This document shows positions 10,920-22,652 of a stretch of 64,000 bases of DNA, piece after piece (the stretch's first letter is position 1; every line of letters starts with the position of its first letter). This DNA is from Tillus elongatus (Eukaryota; Arthropoda; Insecta; Coleoptera; Cleridae), in the NCBI GenBank assembly GCA_964006375.1, contig OZ023266.1, forward strand, positions 157,694,292 through 157,758,291, read 5' to 3'. The notes beneath the pieces are model-generated. The model made no database searches. It had not been told where the DNA came from and saw nothing but the letters and a program-made list of their open reading frames with translations. Position numbers and translations under genes: made by a program.

Positions 10920-12810
10920 CTACGAAGCTGCTATCGCTAGAGGGGTGGACCCTACCATTTGTGGCTGGATCGGTAGCCTGCTGCACGGTCCGACCATAAT
11001 TACCTCGTTGCAGGGGAGGTGGTCAGCTTCAGGTCTGCGAGGGGGTGCCCGCAGGGAGAAGTCTTATCCCATCTGCTTTGGTCCCTCTTTGTGGACGATT
11101 TGCTGGCTATCCTGCGGCTGTGGGAGGTTGAGGCTCATGCGTATGCGGATGATCTTGTCATAATGTTCAGAGGTAAATCTGAAGACGGACCTTCAGATAC
11201 TCTTCAAGAAACACTAAATGTAGTGAATGATTGGTGCCGGAGGGAGTCTGTGAACCCCGCAAAACCATAATTGTTCCATTTGCCAGAAGAAGAAGGTTGG
11301 ACAAATTAAAACCACATATTCTTAGGGGGAAACAATTCCATTTATGAAGCAGGCTAAATATCTGGGGGTTACCCTAGATAAGCAGCTTAACTGGAACGTG
11401 TAGTTAGATAATGTAATCCGCGGGGCCAAACTGTCCCTGTGGACATGCCGAAGAATCTGTAGAAATAACTGGGGAACAAGCCCACAACAGATGTACTGGC
11501 TCTATGTAGTGGTTATCAGACCGATAATAACCCATGGAGCTAGTTTGGTGGCCTAAGGCACTTCGTGGTATCGCGAGGGGCAAACTGGCTTAGCTACAGA
11601 GACAAGCCTGTCTGGTGATAACGGACGCGATAACAACCGCTCCATCAGCCGCTCTGGAAGTCCTCCTAAACATTCCACCTCTTTACATTTGGTTGGAGAT
11701 AGAGGCTAGGTGGACAACGTACAAAATAAAACAAACGGCAGCATGCCAAAGGCAATCCGTTTGGGATGGACCGGACTCCTCGATGACATTGAGGGAGGTT
11801 CTGGGAATGGTTTCAGACCTGATGCCTACAAAGATCAGTAGAAATCTGCCTTTCAAGACAGTCCTTCCGAAAAGGGAGGACCGAGAACAAAACCAAACGA
11901 CCCTATTGAAGGAAGATCTCTGCTGGTACACTGACGGCTCTAAAACCGATCGGGGCGCAGAAGGGCATATGGGAGGTTGCTCCCATATGCCCTTCTGCGC
12001 CCCGATCGGTTTTAGAGCCGTCAGTGTCGATAATCTAGCATCGGTGTTGACCGATGCTAGATTATCAACTAGCCTCGGAAAATACGCAACCATACACCAG
12101 GCAGCAGTAGATGCCATCGAGATTTGTGTAAGGGAAATTATACAAAACCATTGCACACACAAATCTATAAAAATATATTCAAATAGCCAAGCTGCAATAA
12201 AGGCACTTAGTTCCTACCGTTGCAACTCAAAAACGGTATTGAGCTGTAAATATGCCCCCAACGAACTAGGAAGCTGTAATGAGGTGTCGCTGGTTTGGAT
12301 ACCGGGTCACTCGGACCTTGATGGCAATGTAGAGGCAGACGCGCTTGCCAGGAGGACTTTAGCGCACCAGAACCTGCGTTGGGGATATCATCATGCACAG
12401 CAAAACGCACCTTAAAGGCCTGGACAGATAGAAGGACAATCCAGCAATGGCAAAATATGCCAGGATTAGCACACTCTAAAGCCTTCATAAATTGCTTTTC
12501 AGAGTCAAGGCCTAAAAAACTTCTAGAGCTAAACAGACAACAACTGAGAACTCTAGTCGGCCTGTATATAGGCAACTGCCGCTTGCGCCGCCACATGCGC
12601 CCAATTGGTTTCGGTCAAGAGACTGAGTTCCGGCTGTGGATTGAGATTGACGAAACAGCAGAGCACGTGCTATGTTCCCGTCCGGCTGCGGACAGGACAC
12701 GACACCTGCTCTTTGGCAAGACAAAGCTTGCATCAGAAGATCTGGGTCAACTTTCTCCCATAAAAATTGTCGACCTCTGTAGGACGCTAGATTTGTTGGG
12801 CGAAATATAA
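10920..12810 (+). pseudogene. LINE RT-RNase H polyprotein, broken
   Basis: Reverse transcriptase motifs: RGCPQGEVLSHLLWSLFVDD, then AYADD near 11140..11160. The RNase H frame (11615..12415) has WYTDGSKTD (first Asp), an altered middle region, SNSQAAIKAL (third acidic residue changed, Asp to Asn) and WIPGHSDLDGNVEADALAR. The C-terminal frame (12379..12810) has a degenerate zinc-knuckle-like EFRLWIEIDETAEHVLCS motif. Frameshifts lie near 11160, 11270, 11550 and 12400. An inverted duplication at 11928..12066 has replaced part of RNase H. Confidence 0.85.
11928..12066. repeat. Two adjacent perfect palindromes, both with GTTG loops
   Basis: First palindrome: arms 11928..11975 and 11980..12027 (48 bp, no mismatch) with loop GTTG. 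Second: arms 12029..12045 and 12050..12066 (17 bp, no mismatch) with loop GTTG. The homologous place in the 28-kb LINE copy has no palindrome. Confidence 0.95.
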
Positions 12811-12868
12811 GACAATTCAGCGTGGGTCACAATAGACCTTAAGGTCGCAGTGGAGGGACCGTAAATGT

Positions 12869-14485
12869 AAAATGTCAAATTAAATGTAAAATGTCAAATT
12901 CATATGTTCGCGTAGCAACACCTTTTGTATTCAATGAGGTTAAATGTTAAAGAAAAAAGAAAAAGCTTGGCGGACAATTATTCATAAAACCTGTTAGTAA
13001 CCATCAATTATTTGATTACATTTTTTGTCACTTTTTAGGAACTGAAAAATTAAAAGGTTCATACTGCCAGTTCTATAATTTTCTATGTCAATTATTACAT
13101 AACATCATTCATAGAACTCTGTCAATTATTTAAAAATATTTTGTGTCAATTTCTCATTCCATAGAACAGGTTCGATTTTCCCTTAATTTTAAATGTCAAT
13201 TTAAAAAAATCGTAAATTTTCTTTGCCCACCACGGTTAAGTCTGGATGAGAGACGGGACAAGGAAATTTTACTTAAAGTTAAAACAACGAAGAGAACTTT
13301 AGTAGAGATACGGTCGGTGTTTTCCTTTTTAATAATAATAATGTTTATCGCAAAATTTGCAAAATAGCACAATGTGCCTTTTTTGAAAAAAAAAACATAC
13401 TTTTAAGAACCCCTGTATGCATTAACCATCATACATTTTCTTGTGTACTCATTTGGCTTCCGGAGCGACCAAAACTTTTTGCATGAAATGCCTACAACTT
13501 GTTCGTTCAACTTAGAAATCTTAATGGAGGCATGTATTATAGGCTTTATAGGCGAAACTTGTAATTTTCCAACTTGACGGGAGAAGCTAATGACATTATT
13601 GCAAAGTTTCTAGCCTTACGGAAAAGAAAAGACAACCCTAGGTGTATTTAAATTTTGATAATATAACCTTAACTACCTATTAACAAATAAAACAACTTAC
13701 CACTAATATTCACCAAATGGGCGGCAATTATGAGTGACTTAGTTAATAATCTATGTAATTTTGTACGATAAAATGCATTAGGTAACGATAAGGCACTTGA
13801 ACAGGCAGACGTCGTCGGCTGAGGCATCGATAACGATCCAGAACTGACTTATATCTTAGCAGTTCAAAATGCTAGTTGCAGAGCGGAAAGAAAAGGGACT
13901 TTGTCATTATTGTTTCAAGGGCAGTTTTAAACACCACAAAACCATTGTACTGCGTTGAAAATATATTTATAGGTATGCTAAAGGTTTCATACGATGCATG
14001 AGATATTTTTCACTTCTTTATTGAATGGGCTTACTTAAATATTCGTCTATTTAAAAATTATATTACCAAAAGCGGGTATGCACACTAAAACGAAGGTAGA
14101 CATATTTAATTAACCCATTAGATTCTTTTATTTAAATTTGAACTGTAACCCTTCCGGTATAATTTATCACATAAAATGTGTTAATCCGATGAGCTAGTTT
14201 TCGAGATTTTTTCCATCAAAGATGAAAACAACGACCAATATTTTGTATCTAGGTTTGATTTTGCGTTATTGAATATTGCATCATTGTTGCCGTAGTCACA
14301 ACATTATGCTGTGCTATAGTGATTATTAAGTCTAACGTTTGTAGATGGATTATCCAATATATAATCTAACCGAATAACATACTGATACGACCCTAGAATT
14401 TACTTTTAGACAAACCAGTCGAATTCAAGTAAAACATCCGAAGAACAGATCAAAACGTCTACAAGAAAACATTTTATTTTCTTTA
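12869..14485. other. No gene seen
   Basis: AT-rich non-coding sequence. Short reading frames here lack recognisable motifs. No element boundary was identified. Confidence 0.4.
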
Positions 14486-14812
14486 AGGTCGGCCTATTTC
14501 CGCGACTATGGCCAATCACCGACGCCAGGGAGCAGTTTCACCTCACTATCCTGGAAATTTTGCCGAACCCCTGTCTTTCTGTAAGGAGGGTAGAGATCTT
14601 TAACGTGCCCAATATCGCATGGACACGGGACCGACGGCTTTACGCCCCCTCCGAAGGGCAGAAATTCAACTTGCTCAAATACAATGCCAGAACCTAGGTT
14701 GATGTTAATTTTACAGTTTGTACTGAAAAAGTGAAAGGAGTACGCCGGGATCGAACCCAGTACCCTTCGGTTCAAAGGCACACGTTCTTACCTCTGAACC
14801 ACCGAGGTCCTT
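14486..14812 (-). mobile_element. tRNA-derived SINE, copy 3
   Basis: The minus-strand head carries the B box GGTTCGATCCC and an A-box-like region. The body is shared with copies 1 and 2, including TTTAACGTGCCCAATATCGC. It appears full length. Confidence 0.8.
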
Positions 14813-15758
14813 AAGAAAACATTTAAAAACCTCAAAAGCGGAACTTTCCTTTTGCAAGTAGCTTGGATAGGTTTGTTAGCCAGGAAAATCGGCTCGGACT
14901 TCCTAGACATTTTTTTTTCTTTCAGGAAAAATTTATATCCCCGGAAATAACAAAGCATGGGCAAATAAATTTGGTACGGGTGTTTGTATAGTAAAGAGCG
15001 AACCATGTACCAAAATCTAGACCTGTAAGTTTAAAGACAAAAAAGTAATGGACATTTAAATTTAAAAAAGGGGGGTTTTCCTCAAAACGTCAAAGTCGCG
15101 ATTTGAAACGTCAAAATTGACAACATTTAGGCAAAGAACCTGAAACAAATGCAGATAATGAAAAGGAAATGTCGCAGAAAGAGTGTTCTGTAACCCCTTA
15201 AGTTTTAATCTTCAACCATCATTGTCATTCATTTTACTAAAATAGTTACAGAAAATTAAGTTCAAATACCCTTTCTCCGATGCTTTGGCGGTAGTTTTAA
15301 TTAAGTTTATGGGTTAACGGTCTATAATTTTTTGCTAATTTTCTTAGAAAAAATTCGTTAATGAGGAGAGGGTGACTTTTGAATTTTAAAAAGATTTCTT
15401 CAACTGAGCGCAAACTAGGCCTCCTAGAATGCATATCCGGGTTTACATTATGTTTTTTACTGTTTACGTATATACAGACAGGCTGACGTATTTCTACGGT
15501 AAAGTTCAATTAACTGTTATCATACAAGATACGAGAAAAAAATTGTATACGTTAATTGTAGGGTGTCTTGAGCTGCATCTTATAAAATTATTTTGACAAT
15601 CAAGGGCTGATCGATAAGTCGTTGGTGATAACCTAAGGTTTCTTGGCTAGGAAACCAGTTTTCTCGGAAACATTTTAAGTTTATTTTCAGAAAATGTTTG
15701 TACACTTTCAAACAATTAGTTATTTTGATAAAATATGGTACATTGTTTCTACTATATA
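14813..15758 (+). repeat. Dispersed repeat (copy c), left part
   Basis: Long copy of the dispersed family. It contains the CAGGAAAATCGG segment, the TTAATGAGGAGAG..GAGCGCAAACTAGG segment (about 15358..15420), the ATACAAGATACGAG segment and the start of the foldback module. It is interrupted at TATA by mariner copy 3 and resumes at 17615. Confidence 0.75.
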
Positions 15759-17614
15759 GGGTGGCGCATTGAAAACGAAACAGACCGATTTGCGCCCAGA
15801 GAATTTTTTTTTAAGAAACGCTTTAACACGTCAATTTTAATATTAAGGGGGACATGTCTTGACATAAAACTCAACTTTGTCACATCAACAACTTAATGGT
15901 GGTGATAACAACCCTTAGATTTTAAATAGGGAACATGGGTCGAGTGTTACATCATTTTAAAACTCTTTCCTTTCTGATGTCAGCACACTATTATTTTTTT
16001 TTGGAAGTTTTATCAACTCGTTTAAAAATTATTCACAGTTGAAAATTCAAAAACGCATTTCACTCATTCCGATAAGAAATGTGCTGATAGTCAATGTTTT
16101 GTTGGTTTGTAAACAAAAAATTGACTATCAGAACATTTCTTATCGGAATGAGAGAAATGCGGTTTATTATTTCAGTTTATCGGTCGGCTTGATACTTGAT
16201 AGTACTACCGAAAAATAATTTCACAATTATGTATTCTGTGGAAGAAAGAGTTGAAATAATTACTCTTTTTTTCAAAAAGGATGACTGTGCCAACCGTACC
16301 GCTAATTTGTTTAATGAACGACATCCAACAGACATTTTAACAGAAAATACATTTTAGAGTTAGTTGCAAAGTTTCGACAAAAGTGGTTCAGTAGCCAACA
16401 AAAAACGGGATCCTGAACGTGAATTTCCGATTAGAAATGAGACTACTGAGATTAAAGTTTTAGGACAAATTGCTGCAGATCCAACTTTGATCACGAGAAA
16501 ATTGACCACTGTTTCAAACATCAACAGTAGAACTATTCAGCGAATATTGAAGCATCATAAATTTCACCCGTATAAAATTCATCTTGTACAACAACTGAAT
16601 GAAGATGATTTTGATCGGCGGCTGGAGTTTTGTGAAATTATGACTGCACGAATAGCTGATAACGGGAACTTTCTGTTGAGAATCTGTTTTTCAGACGAGT
16701 GTACATTTTATTAACCTCTACAGCCAATCGTCATAATTGTCGTTATTGGGCAGATAATAATCCAAGAAATTTTCACGAAGTCCACACTCAAACTTCACAG
16801 AAATTGAATGTCTGGACTGGCATTTTTGGAGACCGTTTAATCGGACCATTTTTTCTTGATTGCAATTTGAGTGGCGAAACGTATTTTGAGTTACGAGAAG
16901 ATATCGTTTACCCTCTACTAATTGACACTGTTGAAAATGCTGATCGCTATCAAGAAAATCAATTAATGTTTCAACAAGATGGAGCTCCTCCGCATTTTCC
17001 AGAACGTGTTAGGGAATTTTTGAACTTAGAGTTTCCAGGACAAAGGATTGGGCGTAGTGGGCTATTGAGTGGCCCCCTAGATTACCGGATTTAACTCCTT
17101 TGGACTTCTTTCTATGAGGCCATTTAAAGAGTAGAATTTACGCAACAGAACTGGAGTCTCTGGAAGATGCATTGTTGAATAATGCCGTCTAATAACTCCA
17201 CAAATGCTCCAGAATGTCAGAGCTCGTTTTGAACAAAATTTGTACTGTTGTATGGAAGCTGGTGGTCAACAATTTGAACACTTACTTAACTGAATAAACA
17301 TTTTTGAACGTTTGGTTTTGTTTTTTAGTTTTTTTAACGAAAAATTTGCTAATTAGTGCAATTTCTTATCACAATGAATGAAATACGTTCTTGCAACTCC
17401 AACTGTGAATAATTTTTAAACGAGTTGATAAAACTTTCAAAAAAATTTGTGTGCTGAATTGAGAAAAGAAAGACTACCCTTAAGGGATTGATGTGACAAA
17501 GTTGAGTTTTATGTCAAAACATGTCCCCTTCAATATTAAAATTGACATGTTTCAGCGTTTCTTAAAAAAAATTCTGGACGCAAATCGATCTGTTTCGTTT
17601 TCAATGCGCCAGCC
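15759..17614 (+). mobile_element. Mariner-like element, copy 3, nested in dispersed repeat
   Basis: Complete element with both termini (GGGTGGCGCATTG at the left, CAATGCGCCAGCC at the right), long inverted ends and the subterminal palindrome at 16056..16159. The sequence either side reads TACTATATAG and CTATATAGGC. Removing the element restores the uninterrupted repeat seen at about 315..335, so the target was TA within TATA. Confidence 0.9.
16229..17293 (+). pseudogene. Mariner-like transposase, broken (copy 3)
   Basis: The start MYSVEERVEIITLFFKK at 16229 gives the family N-terminus. A 1-nt loss near 16330..16345 shifts the frame into 16364..16714 (IAADPTL, FSDECTF with the first Asp). Another shift near 16710 leads into 16699..17094 (WADNNPR, QQDGAPPHFPERV with the second Asp). 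A third near 17065 precedes CCCCCTAGATTACCGG (SPD region). TGG has become TGA near 17114. The stop is at 17291..17293. No function can remain. Confidence 0.85.
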
Positions 17615-17740
17615 TATATAGGCAATACCGATAACCAGATTGATGCCTGCTTGCATTAGAGAGACATATTTGCTATTAAAAACATATTTTTGAAAATTCA
17701 CTTCCATAACGCACTTGCTGCGTCCAGACTTTTTTATTTC
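17615..17740 (+). repeat. Dispersed repeat (copy c), right end
   Basis: Continues the repeat split by mariner copy 3 and ends with the inverted-repeat terminus CATAACGCACTTGCTGCGTC near 17708..17727. Confidence 0.8.
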
Positions 17741-18540
17741 ATTTTAATATTGTGGAAGTTGTGAAACAGTTACGAACTCTGAAACCTAACCATTCGTTGT
17801 TCCAGAACAATTCTATTGCAGAAGTTTAACGATACGATGCAGGCAAAGTTTTGTATCTAAAATTACATTGCGATATCGAACCATGGAAACTTCATAAATT
17901 GAATTGCTGTCATGCAGATTGTTATCTAACCCTGACCGGGACATGTCTGGTTGGTATTGTAGGCGTTAAGAAAAGCTTCCATGTAGATGAATTTGTAGGT
18001 ACAGCTGTTTTACACACGCGGATTTTAATCATCACAGACCCTAACAGCCCGATAACATGAACCTAGCTTGAAATAGCATGGAAGTAATCACCGCCAAACC
18101 TTGAACATGGTTATGCAAGACCTTTACGTAAAATCCTCTACTGCGAGGGGATATTATAAAGTAATCTATCTAACCACGGAAACAAATGCGACAGTTCCCA
18201 TTTTCTGCTGTTAGACGCAGAGTTTTCCAATGAATTCCGATGCAAAATAACCTTATTTTGGCGATGTTGATTTTATAAATGTGTGAGACAGAAATGTTTT
18301 AGAACATTTCGAGTAACATTCCTTACGCTTGAAAAAATAAATGAATTTAAGTTTGATGTAATACTGGCTATTTTTTTAATTTATATAAGTTTTAAAATTA
18401 TCAAATAGCATAATAATATATATTTCCTGCGGTGCTTTAATTTTAGAAAAATATTTTTATATTAAAAGTATCGACTCGATAATTCTTAATAATCATTTAA
18501 AAATAATATCCAGTATTACTTTGTTAATTTCTTTCATTAT
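17741..18540. other. No gene seen
   Basis: No supported feature. A frame at 17851..18060 has no recognisable motif and no splice context that I trust. Confidence 0.35.
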
Positions 18541-18648
18541 TAGTGAATTTTCATATAGAGACATATCGATGGTGAGACTTTCGAAAATTTTCTTCAAATG
18601 AGCGCGAATTAGGGCCCCTGGAACCCATTTACAAGGTCAGTTAAAAAG

Positions 18649-18736
<88 letters not shown>
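18541..18736 (+). repeat. Dispersed-repeat fragment ending in (TA)n
   Basis: TTAGTGAATTTTC..TCTTCAAATGAGCGCGAATTAGGG..AGGTCAG leads into a TA run at about 18653..18736. The same order occurs at 26.5 and 53.1 kb. Confidence 0.75.
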
Positions 18737-18739
<3 letters not shown>

Positions 18740-18789
18740 TCTGAATCGACCTTAAAAGATGAAATATCACAGTTAAATTCTACGCGGAA

Positions 18790-19155
18790 AGCACCCGTTG
18801 GTCGGGTGGCGGCCTTCATCACCGTTGGTCGGGAGGCAGCCTTCATCACCGTTGGTTAGAAGGCGCTGTCATCACCGTTGGTTAGGAGGTTTATTCCACC
18901 ACATAGTAAAGAGCTCCCCCCAACAACATCGCTAGTAAGGAGCCCCCAAATGAACATCGTAAATAGAGGACCTTCCAACAACACTGTAAGTGAGGAGCCC
19001 CCTTCAACACCAACGTTAGGGAGGAACCTTCAACACCATCGTAAATGAAGAGCCCCCTAAGTGGCACATCGCTAGGAATGAGCCCTCAATAACAACATCA
19101 TCAGGAAGGACCCTTCTTCAGCACCATCGCCAAGGAGGACTCCTTCAACCTGAAG
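18790..19155. repeat. Degenerate minisatellite, two unit types
   Basis: Four copies of a unit of about 27 bp containing CACCGTTGGTCGGGAGG (18788..18890) pass into roughly nine degenerate copies of a unit of about 27-30 bp resembling AGGAGCCCCCTTCAACACC. The block is clearly richer in G and C than its surroundings. Confidence 0.8.
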
Positions 19156-19560
19156 CTGAAAATTAAGTACACTGTTTATCTGTGGCTTTCATTTTCTTTT
19201 GTAGAGTGTGCTCCACAATTCATTCTTACAGTGCCACAAGTAATTAAATCAAATATTTTTCTTTCATCTAAGTTATTAAATTTAATCCACTGCATTATAT
19301 AGATTCAATAACTTTTTAAATAAACTAATTTTATTAATAATGCCTGATTTCATTTGTGCCTCTTAAAACCTGCCAACTACAAGTGCCTGAACTCAAGCCC
19401 TGAGATAATTTCTATTATATATCATATTACATTTATTTTATATTATTTTAGTGTTCAATAATAAAAAAAGAAACATTTTTCGTTATACTGGCGCCCAACG
19501 CGAGATATTATTTTAGTGTTCAATAATAATAAAAAAAGGATTTTTTTTTTCGTTATACTA
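19156..19560 (+). other. Possible LTR end with tRNA-Lys primer-binding-like site
   Basis: TGGCGCCCAACG at 19489..19500 equals the first 12 nt of the complement of the 3' end of insect tRNA-Lys(CUU) including CCA, a primer used by many LTR retrotransposons. The 46 bp before it (about 19443..19488) are repeated, slightly altered, just after it (about 19507..19559). An AATAAA lies upstream near 19320. No gag or pol follows. This may be a decayed LTR plus leader, or a chance match. Confidence 0.35.
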
Positions 19561-20990
19561 CTACGGAACAATGGGTCAATGTTTCTCGAGGACACATCCC
19601 CACGTGAAGTTATGCAGGTGGTGTTGATGATGAAAAATAAGTCAGCTTGTGACATCTTTGGATTAAACATAGTACTTTTAAAAAGGATAATCCACGTGAT
19701 TGCAGACCCACTGAGCAAAATTGTCAATATGTGCTTTGCTCACGGTATATTTCCAAATGTATTAAAAATTGCAAAGATAATTCATTTCCCATGAACGACT
19801 GCAACAATTATAGGCCAATTTGTATTCTCCCTATAATCTCGAAAATTTTGGAAGCACTTATTAAAGAGAGATTAGCAAGCTATATTGATAGGCAGGAAAT
19901 CCTAAACCATTCCCAGCATGGATTCAGAAGAAATAGGTCAACAACTACGGCGATGACATATATAGCTGATTTTGTCTTGGAAGCACTTGATCACAAAGAA
20001 AATGCCGAGCTGTTGTGCTTTGACCTTAGCAAAGCCGTTAATATGGTAATGAATGAATCCTTATCTCTTAAGTTGGTTAGCTGGCAAAATACCACATCAA
20101 ATTTTAAACAGGTAGACTTGGGAGTACCACAGGGCTCTATACTGGGGCCAATGCTCTTCCTATTATATATTAACGATTTGCCCGAAAACATTAGGGCAGA
20201 CAGAAGTTGCATCTTCGCAGATGACACGACAGTAATTAATAAAGCAGTTCCAGACCTTATAAAACACAAAGGTGATCAATCCATCCAGCAGGTGGAAGCA
20301 TGGGTTAAGGCAAACAAGTTATTGCTTAATGCAGAAAAAACATCAAGACTTGTAATAACTACCAGGAACTATCTACAGAACTCAGGCGAAAATAATATAA
20401 TTTTAGGCTTTCATATTGATGTTTGTTTAAGCTGGAAACCCCACATAGACCAAATGTGTAAAAAATTATCTTCAGCCATCTACTCAATCCGTAGAATAAG
20501 ATACATCATAGATAAAAGCGCCGCAAGGGTTACTTACTATGCTCACTTTCAAAGCATTGCAACCTATGAGATTTTGCTGTGGGGATCCTCGCCACATGCA
20601 GAACCTGTCTTTCTACAGCAGAAAAGAGCAATTAGATCGATTGATAACGTTCCTCAGGACCACAGCTGTAGAGAACTATTCCAGAGATATAAAATACTTA
20701 CCCTACCAGCAAGTTATATAATTACTTGCCTTCTTTACATTTATGACCATCAGGCCAGTTTTATCTCCCACGAACAGGTTCACAATTACGAAACTAGAGG
20801 TAAAAGTCAGTTTGTGATTCCTCATCACAGGATAAGCCGCACGCAGAGGAGCCATGAGTATACTGGAGTTAGGTTGTTTAATTCACTTCCAGTAGTGGTC
20901 AGGGAATTGCCTAGAAGACAGTTTGCATCTGTGATAAAAAGACAATTAATAGAGAGACCTATATATTCAATTGAAGAATTTAATTTTTAA
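19560..20990 (+). pseudogene. CR1/L2-like LINE reverse transcriptase, damaged
   Basis: The longest clean frame is 19731..20990 (419 codons), with an overlapping upstream frame 19516..19794 (one frameshift near 19780). Motifs: NNYRPICILPIISKILEALI, HGFRRNRSTTTA, LLCFDLSKAVN (first catalytic Asp), DLGVPQGSILGPMLFLLYIND and CIFADDTTVI (catalytic pair). About 25-30 residues expected between FDLSKA and GVPQG are missing, which points to an internal deletion, so the domain cannot fold normally. The C-terminal part up to FNSLPVVVRELP is typical of CR1/L2-type elements. The 3' side ends in the (TA)n tract at 21157. Confidence 0.85.
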
Positions 20991-21152
20991 TTAACTATTG
21001 TGTGTTTTTGTCAGCTCATTTTATATTTTGTTTTATTTTATGTACATTGTCACCCACTATTTGTCATCTGTAAGTCCAGTATACAATTATTTTATTATTT
21101 ATGTGCGACGAACCATGTAAATTTTGATAGTTAAATGAATGTAATAATAATG

Positions 21153-21460
<308 letters not shown>

Positions 21461-22652
21461 TTGTGAGTGATCGAAACGAAAATTTACAACTTAAAAGAAC
21501 ATAGACAGACATGGCTGTGTACCAATTTTTAAGTCTTTTGATTAACGTAAAATAAAGTAATTCTAAATTAATATTAAAATAAGCCTCGACATCACTTCAG
21601 ATTCTGTAATGCAATATCTACAATGTTAGACAAAGACAGATGACGTTACGTGTACTGCTATGCTATTGAAATAAATCGTAGATAACAAACATTGGAAATT
21701 GCATTATTGCAACATGTCAGAATGTAGAACATTGAGAGATGTACGACAGGGACGCCATCTCGGTGCGGAACTAAGTAGTGTGCTGTCACGACAGCTCTAG
21801 TTAACACAAAATGTTGTAGATGGAGCCATGTGTACAACGTTTGATATTTTGCAACTGACTTTTAATTAACCTAACACATTTAAAACATGGATATGAATAT
21901 TGAAAATAAATATAGGACGATGGTTATCAATGAAAATTGTGAGTTAATGACTTAAAACAATACAATTTTGCGTAAAATAGAAAATCTGTATATCAGTAAA
22001 TCATTATCTAAGAGCAGTGTTAACACTCGGTTTTTAATGTTTCTTAATTAAACCACGACAGGACCTCTTAGACATTATTATTTTTGTATAACCGGGGGAA
22101 ATCACTAATGCATTATGTAGTAATAGCAACCATATTGGCATTTTTATAGTTTGTCGCCGTGCGGAAGACAAATTATTTGTTAGGTTCGTTGTGTTAAATT
22201 TAGTACCACGGGCGTCAATGTTCTTTGCACGTATTAAGACCAGGTAGTCCAGCGTAGTCTTGGACAAAAGCCAGGTTCATACACTCGCGAATTGCGAAAT
22301 CGCCACTAAACGTATTCCTATTGGTTTATTTAAAATAATATCGTAAAACTGTTGTTTTTTATTAGATTTTATAAATGTCTTTTACTAATTTTTGTGTACA
22401 TACCGTTAAAAGTGATTTTTTCATCAAATTTATTGCTGTTAACACGATCTAAATGTATTCTCTACTTTTAAGTTTGTGTAGCCCCAATGTTAGTTAAGTC
22501 CACCACCATATTGTGATGAATCGGGTTTTCCAAATTGTAGATCAGCCCAATCACAGGTTCCAATCTATACTCATTGCTATATGGTTATAGTCTTTTGTTA
22601 ACATCTTCCCAGCTCCCAGCTATTTCCAACTACTCACAAACAGAAACACAAT
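21461..22652. other. No gene; fragment of hammerhead repeat
   Basis: About 21725..21855 matches, in minus orientation, part of the ribozyme-bearing repeat of 33.6 and 55.3 kb (GACGCCATCTCGGTGCGGAAC..ACAGCTCTAGTTAACACAAA). The ribozyme itself is not included. The hAT target duplication AACACAAT is at 22645..22652. Confidence 0.5.

Larger units (their letters stand above)
10900..12868 (+). mobile_element. RNase H-bearing LINE (LOA/I/R1-like), copy 1
   Basis: 5'-truncated LINE of the same family as 28015..29900. It covers the C-terminal half of the reverse transcriptase, an RNase H domain and a C-terminal Cys/His motif. The 3' end shares ATAGACCTTAAGGTCGC with the other copy and is followed by two copies of a TAAATGTAAAATGTCAAAT unit, probably the tail. 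Several frameshifts and stops interrupt it. Confidence 0.85.

Noticed and set aside
11683..12162. Minus-strand ORF of 159 codons
   Set aside because: It is open because perfect palindromes mirror the LINE coding sequence; it is a shadow frame.
17851..18060. Plus-strand ORF of 69 codons as a small gene
   Set aside because: No homology recognised and no splice or promoter context.
18790..19155. CRISPR-like array
   Set aside because: Units are degenerate and contiguous with no unique spacers, and the context is a eukaryotic nuclear genome.
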